From a bacterium (GTDB lineage Bacteria > Oederibacteriota > CAKKQC01), in contig CAKKQC010000019.1 in the NCBI GenBank assembly GCA_919901855.1, forward strand, positions 33,653 through 97,652: a stretch of DNA of 64,000 nucleotides, given 5' to 3'. The notes under the pieces are model-generated. The model was not told where the DNA came from, did no database searches, and saw only the letters and a list, made by a program, of their open reading frames with translations. This document shows, piece by piece, positions 22,678 through 32,013 of this stretch (the first letter of the stretch is position 1; each line of letters begins with the position of its first letter). A program made the translations under genes and the position numbers.

Positions 22678-24006
22678 TTACCCGGCGCGGCCGGTCTTCT
22701 CGATCCTGACCCGGAGGGGCAGGCCGGCAGGATCGACCTCGAGCACGGCGAAGATCAGCCCGGCGTGCGGCACGCGCTCGCCCGCCGCCAGGGGGTGGCC
22801 GGCCTGGGTGCGCAGGAACTCGCCCAGCGATCCGCCGGCCCACACCGGGGTTGCCACCCCGAGGAGGTGCAGGCAGGCCCGCGCCTCCGCCCGCCCCGAG
22901 GCGAGGTAGTTGCCCTCCCGGTCGAGCTTCATCAGGCGTTCCGTAAGGTCGAACTCGTCCCGGATCTCGCCCACGATCTCCTCCAGCAGGTCCTCGATCG
23001 TGACCAGCCCGGCCAGCTCCCCGAAGTCGTCGATGACGAAGGCGACGTGCTGTTCCCCGCGCTGGAAGTCCCGCAGGAGGTCCAGCACCCGGGTGCCCGT
23101 CCGCACGAACTGGGGCTGTCGCATGACGTCCTGGAACACGACGAGATCCCGCTCGCCCTCGGCCAGGAGGTGGAGCAGATCCTTCGTGTGCAGGACGCCC
23201 ACCACGTCGTCTGGACCGCTCCCGATCACGGGCAGGCGGGAATATCCGCTCTCGAGCGCCGCCTGCAGGATCCTGTCCACGCTGTCCCCCTGCCGCACGC
23301 TCACGATGTCCTCCCGCGGCGTCATCACCTGGCGCACGGTGAGGTCCCCGATCGCGAGAATGCCCTGCATCATCTCGCGCTCCTGGCGCTCGAGCACCCC
23401 ACCCTCCTCGGACGCCTTCACCAGAAGACCCAGCTCATTCAGGGAGTGGACCTGTCCGCTGATCCCGCCGGTCACGCTGAATCCGAAGAGCCCGACGACC
23501 ATCGCACCCGCGCGGTTGAGCAGCCAGATGAAGGGGCGAAACACCCGCTCGAAGAGCATGAGCGGGCGCACCACCCACAGGCCGACGCGATCCGGCACCT
23601 GGAGGGCCACGGTCTTGGGAGCCAGTTCCCCCAGCACGACGTGCAGAAACGAGATCAGGAGGAAGGAAAGGGCGAACGCAATGGAATGCGCCGCGATGCC
23701 CGAGAGCACGGGACCGAACACGCCCAGGATGGGAAGCATCAATCCCGCCAGCGCAGGCTCGCCGAGCCACCCAAGCCCGATGGACGCGAGCGTGATCCCG
23801 AGCTGGGTGGCGGCGATGTAGCGGTCCAGCTCCGCCACCATGGCGTCGAGGCGACGCGCCCCACGCACCCCCTGCGCCACCAGCTCCTTGACCCTGGTTC
23901 GCCGCACCGACACGAGGGCGAACTCCGCCGCCACGAAGAGGGCGTTGGCGAAGATCAGCGCGGGGATGGCAACCAGGCCCGCAATCAGCCACACGGGGGA
24001 TTCCAT
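22678..24006 (-). CDS. CNNM/CorC-type membrane protein (DUF21-CBS)
   Basis: From the ATG at 24006 the protein has 442 residues. An N-terminal DUF21 membrane domain ('WLIAGLVAIPALIFANALFV', then three further hydrophobic helices up to about residue 160) comes first. A CBS pair follows ('VMTPREDIVSVRQGDSVDRI', 'GVLHTKDLLHLLAEGERDL'), then a CorC/HlyC domain ('FVIDDFGELAGLVTIEDLLE'). Members are implicated in magnesium or cobalt handling, but substrate cannot be told from sequence. The ybeY-corC order is common in bacteria. Confidence 0.92.
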   Translation of the reverse strand: MESPVWLIAGLVAIPALIFANALFVAAEFALVSVRRTRVKELVAQGVRGARRLDAMVAELDRYIAATQLGITLASIGLGWLGEPALAGLMLPILGVFGPVLSGIAAHSIAFALSFLLISFLHVVLGELAPKTVALQVPDRVGLWVVRPLMLFERVFRPFIWLLNRAGAMVVGLFGFSVTGGISGQVHSLNELGLLVKASEEGGVLERQEREMMQGILAIGDLTVRQVMTPREDIVSVRQGDSVDRILQAALESGYSRLPVIGSGPDDVVGVLHTKDLLHLLAEGERDLVVFQDVMRQPQFVRTGTRVLDLLRDFQRGEQHVAFVIDDFGELAGLVTIEDLLEEIVGEIRDEFDLTERLMKLDREGNYLASGRAEARACLHLLGVATPVWAGGSLGEFLRTQAGHPLAAGERVPHAGLIFAVLEVDPAGLPLRVRIEKTGRAG

Positions 24007-24022
24007 CCAGCCCCCGGCCACG

Positions 24023-24457
24023 TTATGCACGCGGACCCCGCGCCACGAGCGCCCGCTGTACGGCCCCCATGAGGTCCGCCGCCGCCGGATCCCCGTGGTG
24101 GAACCCCATGAGGTGCAGCATGCCGTGCACGACAAGTTCGGCGAGCCAGCGGCGGTACGGCAGGCCCAGGCGCCGCGACCGGCGGCGGACGAGCGGGGGG
24201 CAGACGTACACCTCGCCCAGCTCGCCGCCCGGCTCGTCCCCCGGCGCGGCGAACGACAGCACGTCGGCGGGACCCCGGTGACGCCGCCATGCGCGGTTCA
24301 GCCGCCCGGACTCGGCGGTTGACACGGCGCAGACACTCACCCCCAGCCGCTCGCACCTGAGGATGCGCCGGGCCGCGCGAACCGCGCGATCGACCTCACG
24401 GCCAGCCGGGTCCCCGTCGAAACCGCAGACCTCGATGGCTCCCTCCGCGCGGCTCAC
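24023..24457 (-). CDS. ybeY: Endoribonuclease YbeY
   Basis: YbeY is a zinc-dependent endoribonuclease used in 16S rRNA maturation and ribosome quality control. The 144-residue protein has the metal site 'VVHGMLHLMGFHH' with three His in the HxxxH-x5-H arrangement. The usual GYDH is GFHH here, which keeps the third ligand. 'PADVLSFAAPGDEPGGELGE' is the other family block. The GTG start overlaps the phoH stop, the usual partner gene. Confidence 0.93.
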   Translation of the reverse strand: MSRAEGAIEVCGFDGDPAGREVDRAVRAARRILRCERLGVSVCAVSTAESGRLNRAWRRHRGPADVLSFAAPGDEPGGELGEVYVCPPLVRRRSRRLGLPYRRWLAELVVHGMLHLMGFHHGDPAAADLMGAVQRALVARGPRA

Positions 24458-25437
24458 CCGCGCGGACGCGGCTTCGCGTGGCCGCCGGTCCCCGCATACC
24501 GCGCGCCCCCATCGCCTTCGTACGCCGTCAGGATCCGCTGGACGAGTTCGTGCCGGACGACGTCGGCGGGCGTGAATCGCACGATCGAAAGGCCCTCCAC
24601 CTTCTCCAGCAGGTCCACGGCGTGGACGAGCCCGGAGGGCAGGTCCTTGGGCAGGTCGATCTGGGTGACGTCGCCGGTCACGACAACGCGGGACCCCACG
24701 CCGAGGCGGGTAAGGAACATCTTCATCTGCTCCGTCGTCGTGTTCTGGGCCTCGTCCAGGATGATGAAGGCCTTGTTCAACGTCCGGCCGCGCATGTACG
24801 CGAGCGGCGCTATCTCGATCGTTTCCTGCTGCAGCAACCGGCGCAGCGTGACGGGCTCCAGCATGTCCGAGAGCGCGTCGTAGAGGGGTCGCATGTAGGG
24901 GTTGACCTTCTCCTGGACGTCGCCGGGGAGGAACCCGAGCCGCTCCCCCGCCTCCACGACCGGCCGTACGAGGATGATCCGGTCGGCCGTCTGGGCGGCG
25001 TAGGCCTGGAGCGCGCAGCCCACGGCGAGGTAGGTCTTTCCGGTCCCCGCCGGCCCGACCCCGAACACGACGTCGCAAGCCCGGATCGCGCGGACGTACT
25101 CGGCCTGGTGCTCGCCCCGCGGCTGGATGATCTGCCGGGGCGTCCGGATCGACAGGTCGGCCGGGCTCCCGGGGCGCGCCACCGGCGCCACGTGCCCCCG
25201 GCCTCCGGCGAGCGCCCGGATCGTCTCCGGTGTGACCGGCGCGGTCGCCGAGCGCAGGCGATCCAGGACCCGCAGCGCGGTGCCGACCGCCGCCTTCGGT
25301 CCCTTCACGTTCACCTCGTTCCCGTGGGCGATCACGCGCACGCCCAGCGAGACCTCGAGCTGGCGGAGGTTCTCCTCGCGGTAGCCGAAGAGCAGTGCGA
25401 GCGCCGGGCCGGACGGGAACAGGACCTTGCCGGTCAC
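24454..25437 (-). CDS. phoH: PhoH-like ATPase
   Basis: This 327-residue PhoH-family protein has an N-terminal KH-like part ('LEVSLGVRVIAHGNEVNVKG') and a P-loop domain with Walker A 'GVGPAGTGKT' at about 126-135. It also has 'LVRPVVEAGERLGFLPGD', Walker B 'AFIILDEAQNTT' and 'VVTGDVTQIDLP'. The family is linked to RNA metabolism, and its coupling to ybeY agrees. The GTG start overlaps the aspS stop. Confidence 0.94.
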   Translation of the reverse strand: MTGKVLFPSGPALALLFGYREENLRQLEVSLGVRVIAHGNEVNVKGPKAAVGTALRVLDRLRSATAPVTPETIRALAGGRGHVAPVARPGSPADLSIRTPRQIIQPRGEHQAEYVRAIRACDVVFGVGPAGTGKTYLAVGCALQAYAAQTADRIILVRPVVEAGERLGFLPGDVQEKVNPYMRPLYDALSDMLEPVTLRRLLQQETIEIAPLAYMRGRTLNKAFIILDEAQNTTTEQMKMFLTRLGVGSRVVVTGDVTQIDLPKDLPSGLVHAVDLLEKVEGLSIVRFTPADVVRHELVQRILTAYEGDGGARYAGTGGHAKPRPRG

Positions 25438-27221
25438 TTCGGCGCACCCGGCTCCGGTTCCTCGACGATCCGGATGTGCAGGTCCTTGAGCTGGCGGGCG
25501 GTGACCCGGCCGGGGGCGCCCATCAGGAGGTCCTGCGCCTTCTGATTCAGCGGGAAGGCTATTGTTTCCCGCAGGTTCTCCTCGCCCGTCAGGAGCATGA
25601 CGATGCGGTCGATGCCCGGCGCGATCCCGCCGTGGGGCGGCGGCCCGTACTTGAACGCGGTGGCCAGCGCCGGGAACTTCTCGTCCACGGTCTCCTTCGG
25701 GTACCCGGCGATCTCGAACGCCCGGTACAGGATGTCGGACCGGTGGTTCCGGATCGCGCCGGAGGACAGCTCGATGCCGTTGCAGACGATGTCGTACTGC
25801 CAGGCCTTGACCGCCAGCGGGTCCCCGGCGTTGAGCGCATCCATGCCCCCCTGCGGCATCGAGAAGGGGTTGTGGTTGAACACGATCTGGCGGGTCTCCG
25901 GGTCCTTCGCGTACATCGGGAAGTCCGTGATCCAGCAGAACCGGAACGCGTCCTTCTCCGCGAGCCCCAGCCCTTCCCCGATGTGGCGACGCAGGGGCGC
26001 GACGATCGCGTGCAGGGCGTCTTCGTCGGCCGAGGCGTAGAAGAACGCGGCGTCACCCTCCCCGATCCCGCACTGCTCGCGCACCTTCCCGTGGAGTTCC
26101 GCAGGGATGAACTTCGCGAGCGGACCGGACAAGCCGGCACCGGGCTTCACCGCGAGGTAGCCGAGCCCGTCCGCGCCGGCCTGCGTGGCCCGCGCGACGA
26201 CGCCGTCGAAGAATGACCGGGGCCTCGACGCCCCACCCGGGGCGGGCAGGGCCCGCACCCGCTTGCCCCCAAAGAATGGAATCACGCCGGCCAGAAGCTC
26301 CGTCGCGTCGCGCATCTCGATCGGGATCCTGAGGTCTGGTTTGTCGGTGCCGAACTTGACCATCGCCTCGGCGTACGTGAGCCGCGGAAACGGCGCCGGG
26401 GTCACGGCACGGGAGCCCGCGAACGCGCCGAACACGTTCGGCAGGACGGTCTCCACGACGGCGAAGACGTCCTCCTGCGTCACGAAGCTCATCTCGAGGT
26501 CGAGCTGGTAGAACTCCCCGGGGCTTCGGTCGGCGCGGCTGTCCTCATCCCGAAAGCACGGCGCGATCTGGAAATAGCGGTCGAAGCCCGCGACCATGAA
26601 GAGCTGCTTGAACTGCTGGGGCGCCTGCGGCAGGGCGTAGAACTGGCCTGGATGAAGCCGGGACGGCACGAGGAAGTCCCGGGCCCCCTCGGGGCTGGAG
26701 TTCGTGAGGATGGGCGTCGCCAGCTCGGTGAAGCCCAGCCGCCGCATCTCGTCCCGGATGAAGGCCACGACCTTCGTCCTGAGCATGACGTTCGCGTGCA
26801 TCCTGGGCCGCCGCAGGTCCAGGTACCTGTACTGGAGCCGCAGTTCTTCGGGCGTGTCCTGCTCGGGGAAGACGCTGAACGGCAGGGCCTCGGCCCGGCT
26901 GAGCACCTCGCAGACCTCCACGCGGACCTCGATCTCGCCGGTCTCGATCGCGGCGTTGACCGTAGCCGGATCCCGCCGGGCCACCGCTCCGTCCACCCGG
27001 ATCACGGACTCCTTGGGCAGGTGGCTCAGTAGCCCGTGGCAGGACGACCCCGGCGCGACGACTAGCTGGACCAGCCCGTAGTGGTCGCGCAGGTCGAGGA
27101 AGAGTACCCCGCCCAGGTCGCGCCGGTTGTGCAGCCAGCCGGACAGGCGGACCGCGGTGCCCGCCTGGGCACCCCTGAGCTCGCCACACGTGTGGGTACG
27201 GTATTCGGGGGACAGCGACAT
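25434..27221 (-). CDS. aspS: Aspartyl-tRNA synthetase
   Basis: This class II synthetase charges tRNA-Asp. The 595-residue bacterial form has an OB-fold anticodon domain ('GWLHNRRDLGGVLFLDLRDH'), motif 2 'CFRDEDSRADR' and the bacterial GAD insertion (about 290-410). Motif 3 'GIAPGIDRIVMLLTG' is near the end. Whether it also charges tRNA-Asn cannot be settled here, as gatCAB is outside the window. It lies 36 bases after hisS. Confidence 0.97.
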   Translation of the reverse strand: MSLSPEYRTHTCGELRGAQAGTAVRLSGWLHNRRDLGGVLFLDLRDHYGLVQLVVAPGSSCHGLLSHLPKESVIRVDGAVARRDPATVNAAIETGEIEVRVEVCEVLSRAEALPFSVFPEQDTPEELRLQYRYLDLRRPRMHANVMLRTKVVAFIRDEMRRLGFTELATPILTNSSPEGARDFLVPSRLHPGQFYALPQAPQQFKQLFMVAGFDRYFQIAPCFRDEDSRADRSPGEFYQLDLEMSFVTQEDVFAVVETVLPNVFGAFAGSRAVTPAPFPRLTYAEAMVKFGTDKPDLRIPIEMRDATELLAGVIPFFGGKRVRALPAPGGASRPRSFFDGVVARATQAGADGLGYLAVKPGAGLSGPLAKFIPAELHGKVREQCGIGEGDAAFFYASADEDALHAIVAPLRRHIGEGLGLAEKDAFRFCWITDFPMYAKDPETRQIVFNHNPFSMPQGGMDALNAGDPLAVKAWQYDIVCNGIELSSGAIRNHRSDILYRAFEIAGYPKETVDEKFPALATAFKYGPPPHGGIAPGIDRIVMLLTGEENLRETIAFPLNQKAQDLLMGAPGRVTARQLKDLHIRIVEEPEPGAPK

Positions 27222-27257
27222 GGGAACTAGCCTAGCATCCCTTGGGGGGGTCGGGGT

Positions 27258-28505
27258 TCAGGGCTTGGCCGGAGCCAGCCGCCCAGCCACCTCGCCTTCG
27301 GCGACGTCCTCCTGGACGTGCGTGGCAAGGTTCTTGAGCCCGACGGAGCCGGTTCCCGGCGCGACAAACACGGCCCAGCCGGCGCCGGAAGAACCCGACG
27401 CCCGCAACTGGCTGTTGAGGCTCTTGCCCTCCTGCCCGAGCTCGCACGCGACCCCCGCCCGCCGAAGCGCCTGCGCCAGCCGGAACGCGCGCGGGTACGC
27501 GTCGACGCTCGTCGACAGCACGAAGGCAGCGAGTGACGGCGCCGCGGGCTCACGGGGAGCCGCGTCGAGTACCCGCTCGAGACCCATGCCAAACCCGACG
27601 CCCGGCGTCGGTGGGCCGCCGAGGAGTTCCACCAGCCCGTCGTAACGCCCCCCGCCCAGCAGGGTCCCCTGCTGGCCGGCATCCTTCGGCACATACTCGA
27701 AGCACGTGCGCGTGTAGTAATCGAGGCCCCGCACCAGCCGCGGGTCGGGCACGACGTCCAGCCCGAGCGTCCTCAAATGGGCAAGGACGGTCTCGTGGTG
27801 AGCCCGGCAGGCGTCGCAGAGATGGTCCACGAGCTTCGGCGCGTCCGCCGTAGCGGCGCGGCACGCCTCGACTTTGCAGTCGAGGACCCGCAGAACGTTG
27901 TGCTCGAGCCGGTAACCCGCGCAGTCCTTGCAGAACCGGTCCTTCCGCCCCTCGACGAAAGCGCGCAGGGCGGCTTCGTACGCCGGCCGGCAGGCCGGAT
28001 CGCCGTTGCTGTTGATCCGCCGCTCAAAGCCGCTCACGCCGAGCGCGCCGAGGATCGCGTCGCCCAGGTCCATGACTTCGACGTCCTGCGACGGCGCGGG
28101 ATTCCCGAACACCTCGACGCCCACCTGGTGGTGCTCGCGGAACCGCCCCTTCTGCGGGCGGTCGTACCGGAAAACGGGACACACGTAGTAGAGCTTGTGG
28201 CGACCGCCCTTCTGGGGGAGGGAGTGCTCGATGAAAGCGCGGACGACGGACGCGGTACCTTCCGGCCGCAGGGCGAGCTGACGGTCGCCCTTGTCCGTGA
28301 ACTCGTACATCTCCTTGGCGACCACGTCGGAGCCCAGCCCGAGTGAGCGGCGGAAGAGCTCGGCATGCTCGAAGACGGGGGTCCGGATCTCCCCGAACCC
28401 GTACCGGGTCAGGACATCACGGATCCTTCGTTCGGCTTCCTGCCAGCGGGCCGTGTCCTCGGGGAGAAGGTCCTGCGTCCCCCGAACGGCCTCGATCCGG
28501 CTCAA
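27258..28505 (-). CDS. hisS: Histidyl-tRNA synthetase
   Basis: HisS charges tRNA-His. It starts 'MSRIEAVRGTQDLLPEDTAR' from a TTG codon, has motif 2 'LALRPEGTASVVRAF', and the histidine-binding block 'LVRGLDYYTRTCFEY'. The 415-residue length is typical. The C-terminal anticodon domain ends in a short Ala/Pro tail. It follows rplQ by ten bases, which ties synthetase genes to the ribosomal block. Confidence 0.96.
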   Translation of the reverse strand: MSRIEAVRGTQDLLPEDTARWQEAERRIRDVLTRYGFGEIRTPVFEHAELFRRSLGLGSDVVAKEMYEFTDKGDRQLALRPEGTASVVRAFIEHSLPQKGGRHKLYYVCPVFRYDRPQKGRFREHHQVGVEVFGNPAPSQDVEVMDLGDAILGALGVSGFERRINSNGDPACRPAYEAALRAFVEGRKDRFCKDCAGYRLEHNVLRVLDCKVEACRAATADAPKLVDHLCDACRAHHETVLAHLRTLGLDVVPDPRLVRGLDYYTRTCFEYVPKDAGQQGTLLGGGRYDGLVELLGGPPTPGVGFGMGLERVLDAAPREPAAPSLAAFVLSTSVDAYPRAFRLAQALRRAGVACELGQEGKSLNSQLRASGSSGAGWAVFVAPGTGSVGLKNLATHVQEDVAEGEVAGRLAPAKP

Positions 28506-28515
28506 GTGGATTCCG

Positions 28516-28947
28516 TTACTTGGCGGCGGCCCCCGCCTGCTCTTTGGCCGCCTTCTTGATGACAGGCTTCCCCGGCGGGGGGCCGAGCTTCTCGCGGTCG
28601 ACGAGCTCGAGGACGGCGACTTCGGCCCCGTCTCCGGGACGGCGACCCAGGCGCACGATCCGCGTATAGCCGCCCGCCCGCTCCGCGAAGTGGGGCCCCA
28701 GCTTCTCGAAGAGGGCCTTGTACGCCATCTTGTCGTGGATGGTCCGCTGGACCTGCCGCTGGGACTGGGGATCTCCCTTGCGCGCCAGCGTGATGAGCGG
28801 CTCCGCGAAGGCCCGGGCCTCTTTCGCCTTCTCCACGGTCGTCACGATCATCCAGTTGCGGAAAAGCCCCTCAGAGAGGTGCTGGAGCATCCGGAGACGA
28901 TGCTCGGTAGTCCGGTTGAAGCGGCGGTGCGACCGGCGGTGTTTCAC
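28516..28947 (-). CDS. rplQ: Ribosomal protein L17
   Basis: L17 of the large subunit begins 'MKHRRSHRRFNRTTEHRLRM' and has 'LARKGDPQSQRQVQRTIHDK' and 'GGYTRIVRLGRRPGDGAEVA'. At 143 residues it is somewhat longer than the core (about 120) because of a Lys/Ala tail. Its ATG overlaps the rpoA stop by four bases. Confidence 0.97.
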   Translation of the reverse strand: MKHRRSHRRFNRTTEHRLRMLQHLSEGLFRNWMIVTTVEKAKEARAFAEPLITLARKGDPQSQRQVQRTIHDKMAYKALFEKLGPHFAERAGGYTRIVRLGRRPGDGAEVAVLELVDREKLGPPPGKPVIKKAAKEQAGAAAK

Positions 28948-30008
28948 GGCTTCTCCGGCTCCTTCGGCTCCATCGGTTCCGCCGCGGCTGCCGGCTCGTC
29001 TACTGCTGGCTCCGGAACCGTCTCGACTGTTGGATCCCCGGAAGAGACCTGGTAGGAGGAGACATCCATGCCGAGCGACAACCCCATCGCGGCCAGGGCG
29101 GCCTTGATTTCCTCGAGCGACTTGCGTCCGAAGTTCTTGAACCGGAGCAGGTCCTCGTCGGTCTTGGAAACCAGGTCCCCGATGGTCTTGATGTTCTCAT
29201 TGTGCAGCGAGTTCAGCGCCCGCACCGAGAGCTCGAGCTCCTCGAGCCCCTTGTGGACGAGCTCCTTCAGCCGCTCGCTCTCCTTGATCTGCTGGGCCCC
29301 CGCCACCTCACCCCCGTCCTTGACCAGGATGGCGAAGTGTTCACGCAGGAGGAAGCCCGCCTCGTCAAGAGCCTTCTCGGGTGACACGCGGCCGTCGGTC
29401 CAGATCTCGAGGATCAGGCGTTCGAAGTCCGTAACCTGTCCCACCCGCGTGTTCTCGACGTCGTAACGGACCCGGGCGACCGGGCTGAAGCTGGAGTCGA
29501 GGGGGATCACGCCGATCGGGGCCTCCGCGCGTTTGTTCCGCTCGGACGGCACGAAACCGCGACCCACGTCGATGTCCACCTCGAGGGAGAGTTTCGCGCT
29601 CTTCTCCGTGAGCGTAGCCAGATGCTGGTCGGGGTTCAGGATTTCCACCTCCGGGTTCGGCTCGAGGAGCGCGGCGGTCACCGTCACCTCGCCGGACACG
29701 CTCAGCCGCAGCGTCTTGGGCGGAGCGCCGTGCACGCGCAGCTTCATCTGCCGCAGGTTCAGGAGGATGTCCATGACGTCCTCGAGGACCCCGGGAATCG
29801 TCCCGAACTCGTGGTGCACGCCGTCGATCCGGGCGGCCGTCACCGCGGCGCCCTCGACACTCGAGAGCAGCGCGCGGCGCAGGGCGTTCCCCACCGTCAG
29901 GGCGTACCCGCGCTCGAACGGCTCCATGATGAACTTGCCGTACGTGGGCGTCAGGCTCGCCGCATCGAACTCCGACCGGGTCGGCATCGCGAACTCTTTC
30001 CATCGCAT
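28944..30008 (-). CDS. rpoA: RNA polymerase alpha subunit
   Basis: RpoA nucleates RNA polymerase assembly and contacts upstream promoter DNA and regulators. From the ATG at 30008, behind GGAGGA, it has 354 residues. The N-domain has 'GYALTVGNALRRALLSSVEG', and the C-domain has 'RALNSLHNENIKTIGDLVSK' and 'LRFKNFGRKSLEEIKAALA'. An acidic Pro/Glu tail of about 28 residues extends beyond the usual end. It follows rpsD by 67 bases, one of the two largest gaps in the block. Confidence 0.97.
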   Translation of the reverse strand: MRWKEFAMPTRSEFDAASLTPTYGKFIMEPFERGYALTVGNALRRALLSSVEGAAVTAARIDGVHHEFGTIPGVLEDVMDILLNLRQMKLRVHGAPPKTLRLSVSGEVTVTAALLEPNPEVEILNPDQHLATLTEKSAKLSLEVDIDVGRGFVPSERNKRAEAPIGVIPLDSSFSPVARVRYDVENTRVGQVTDFERLILEIWTDGRVSPEKALDEAGFLLREHFAILVKDGGEVAGAQQIKESERLKELVHKGLEELELSVRALNSLHNENIKTIGDLVSKTDEDLLRFKNFGRKSLEEIKAALAAMGLSLGMDVSSYQVSSGDPTVETVPEPAVDEPAAAAEPMEPKEPEKP

Positions 30009-30075
30009 CGTTGTTCCTCCTTCAGCCCGGCGCCCATTCACTCGGAACGCCGGGGCCAGAAACCCCAGACAGATG

Positions 30076-30702
30076 TTACTTCGAGTAGTACGTGACCACC
30101 AGGTTCTCGTCCACGGGGATCGAGATGTCATCGCGGGTCGGGAGCATGCGGACGGTTCCCTTGAGCTCGCCGTCGCTGACCTCGACCCAGCCGGGAATGG
30201 CGCCGCGGTCGCGGGCGGACTTGACCCACCCTTCGACCTGCTCCTTCACCTTCGGGGAGGCGATCCGCACCTCGTCGCCGGCCCGCACCACGTACGACGC
30301 GACGTCGACGCGATGACCGTTGACCTGGACGTGACCGTGGCCCACGAGGGCCCGCGCCGCCGCGTGGGAGGGCGCGAAGCCCATCCGCGTCACGACGTTG
30401 TCCAGACGGCACTCGAGCAGTCGCAGGAGGTTCTCGGACGTGTTCCCCGCCTCCCGGCCCGCCCGGTCGAGGATCCGCACGAAGGGACCCTCGAGTACCC
30501 CGTAAAGGCGCTTCATGCGCTGCTTCTCGCGAAGCTGGATCACGTAGCCTTCCTGCTTCCGCCGCCGTTCCTGGTGCATTCCGGGCACCGACTGGCGCCG
30601 CTCGATCGCGCACTTCGCCGTCGCACACCGCGCGCCCTTCAGGAACAGTTTCATGCTCTCCCGCCGGCACAGCCGGCACTTGGCTCCGAGGATTCGTGAC
30701 AT
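30076..30702 (-). CDS. rpsD: Ribosomal protein S4 (zinc-binding form)
   Basis: S4 nucleates the small subunit body. The 208-residue protein has an N-terminal zinc-type cysteine set (Cys in 'AKCRLCRRE' and 'ARCATAKC'), so it is the C+ form. The S4 RNA-binding domain is 'RLDNVVTRMGFAPSHAAARA', followed by 'LVGHGHVQVNGHRVD'. It lies between rpsK and rpoA. In many bacteria S4 represses this operon, but no binding fold is recognisable by eye. Confidence 0.97.
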   Translation of the reverse strand: MSRILGAKCRLCRRESMKLFLKGARCATAKCAIERRQSVPGMHQERRRKQEGYVIQLREKQRMKRLYGVLEGPFVRILDRAGREAGNTSENLLRLLECRLDNVVTRMGFAPSHAAARALVGHGHVQVNGHRVDVASYVVRAGDEVRIASPKVKEQVEGWVKSARDRGAIPGWVEVSDGELKGTVRMLPTRDDISIPVDENLVVTYYSK

Positions 30703-30706
30703 GACC

Positions 30707-31213
30707 CTACACCCTCCGCCGCTTCGGCGGCCGACAGCCGTTGTGCGGGATCGGGGTCACGTCCTTGATCAGGGAGATCTCGAGACCCGCGGCCTGGATC
30801 GCGCGCATCGCCGCTTCCCGGCCCACGCCCGGTCCCTTGACCAGGATGGAAACTTCCTTCACGCCCGAGTCCAGCGCCTTCTTGGCCGCGGTCTCGGCCG
30901 CGAGCTGGGCGGCGAACGGCGTGCCCTTGCGGGCGCCCTTGAACCCGACCGACCCGGCCGAGGACCACGCGATCACCTTGCCCGAGGCATCCGTGATCGT
31001 CACGATCGTGTTGTTGAACGTCGCGCGCACGTGCACGACGGCGTGGGCCGGCGCGGTCCGGCGCATGCGCCGGGCCGCCGCATCGGCCGGCGCCCCCACC
31101 GGCGCGTCCGCTTTCGGGGCGGATGCTTCCGGCTTCGGGGCCGGCTTCGGCGCTGTCGGTTCCGTCTTCGGAACCGGGGGCTCCGGCTTCGGCACTACTT
31201 GTTCATTTTCCAC
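30707..31213 (-). CDS. rpsK: Ribosomal protein S11 with N-terminal extension
   Basis: The S11 core is clear from about residue 55 ('[20 protein letters not shown]') to the end ('[14 protein letters not shown]'). The protein is 168 residues against about 129 in E. coli. The extra 40-50 N-terminal residues form a Pro/Lys/Ala/Glu-rich repeat ('[20 protein letters not shown]'). The start is GTG at 31213, one base after rpsM. A shorter start inside the extension cannot be excluded, since Met49 is also in frame. Confidence 0.95.
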   Translation of the reverse strand: MENEQVVPKPEPPVPKTEPTAPKPAPKPEASAPKADAPVGAPADAAARRMRRTAPAHAVVHVRATFNNTIVTITDASGKVIAWSSAGSVGFKGARKGTPFAAQLAAETAAKKALDSGVKEVSILVKGPGVGREAAMRAIQAAGLEISLIKDVTPIPHNGCRPPKRRRV

Positions 31214-31214
31214 T

Positions 31215-31640
31215 CTACTTCCCTCCTGATGCCGGCGCCGGGCGGTTGGCCGACGCCTTGGTTGCCGACCGGGCCGTGCCGCGCATGACGCCGACGGTCT
31301 TCCGCGGGCCCTTTCGGGTCCGGGCGTTCGTGCGAGTCCGCTGGCCGCGAACCGGCAGGTTCTTCTGGTGGCGGGTCCCCCGATACGAGCCGATCTCGAT
31401 CAGGCGCTTGATGTTGGCCGTGATCTCACGGCGCAGATCACCTTCGACCCGGTACTGGGACACCGCGCTCGACAGCCGGTGCACCTCGTCATCCGTCAGC
31501 TCCCGAACGCGCCGTTCGGCTCTGACCTGCGACGTCTCCAGGATTTTCCTGGAGAGGGTCGGGCCGATTCCGAAGATGTATCCGAGCGCCACATCGATCC
31601 GCTTGTCGCGCGGGAGTTCCACGCCCGCCAGTCGTGCCAT
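31215..31640 (-). CDS. rpsM: Ribosomal protein S13
   Basis: S13 sits at the head of the small subunit and contacts the P-site tRNA. The 141-residue protein starts '[20 protein letters not shown]' and has '[15 protein letters not shown]', '[20 protein letters not shown]' and '[17 protein letters not shown]'. The C-terminal tail is longer than usual and Ala/Pro rich. It starts 22 bases after rpmJ. Confidence 0.97.
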   Translation of the reverse strand: MARLAGVELPRDKRIDVALGYIFGIGPTLSRKILETSQVRAERRVRELTDDEVHRLSSAVSQYRVEGDLRREITANIKRLIEIGSYRGTRHQKNLPVRGQRTRTNARTRKGPRKTVGVMRGTARSATKASANRPAPASGGK

Positions 31641-31662
31641 GCGTACTGTCCTCCTTGACCTT

Positions 31663-31776
31663 TCAGCCCTGGCGCTGCTTGTGCTTGGGGTTGGCGCAGA
31701 TAACGCGCACCACCCCTTTGCGCCGGACGATCTTGCATTTCGCGCAGATTTGTTTCACGCTTGCCCTGACTTTCAT
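31663..31776 (-). CDS. rpmJ: Ribosomal protein L36 (zinc-binding form)
   Basis: Hand translation gives a 37-residue protein beginning '[20 protein letters not shown]' and ending '[12 protein letters not shown]'. It has the CxxC...C...H zinc ligands of the C+ form. Length and sequence are standard for L36. It lies between infA and rpsM, the usual place. Confidence 0.96.
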   Translation of the reverse strand: MKVRASVKQICAKCKIVRRKGVVRVICANPKHKQRQG

Positions 31777-31791
31777 CTATGCCTCCTTGAG

Positions 31792-32007
31792 CTACAGCCG
31801 GAACGTGATCCGGCCGCGGGTGAGATCGTAGGGCGAAAGCTCCACGGTCACCCGGTCGCCGGGCAGAATCCGGATGAAGTGCATCCGCATCTTCCCCGAC
31901 ACGTGGGCCAGGATCTTGTGGCCGTTGTCCAGCTCCACGCGGAACATCGCGTTCGGCAGGGCTTCGACCACCTTTCCTTCCACCAGGATCGGCTCTTCCT
32001 TCGGCAT
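31792..32007 (-). CDS. infA: Translation initiation factor IF-1
   Basis: IF-1 blocks the A site during initiation. The 71-residue protein has '[20 protein letters not shown]', '[20 protein letters not shown]' and '[20 protein letters not shown]', a single S1-like OB fold of the usual length. It lies six bases after map and 15 before rpmJ. Confidence 0.98.
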   Translation of the reverse strand: MPKEEPILVEGKVVEALPNAMFRVELDNGHKILAHVSGKMRMHFIRILPGDRVTVELSPYDLTRGRITFRL

Positions 32008-32013
32008 GGCCCC

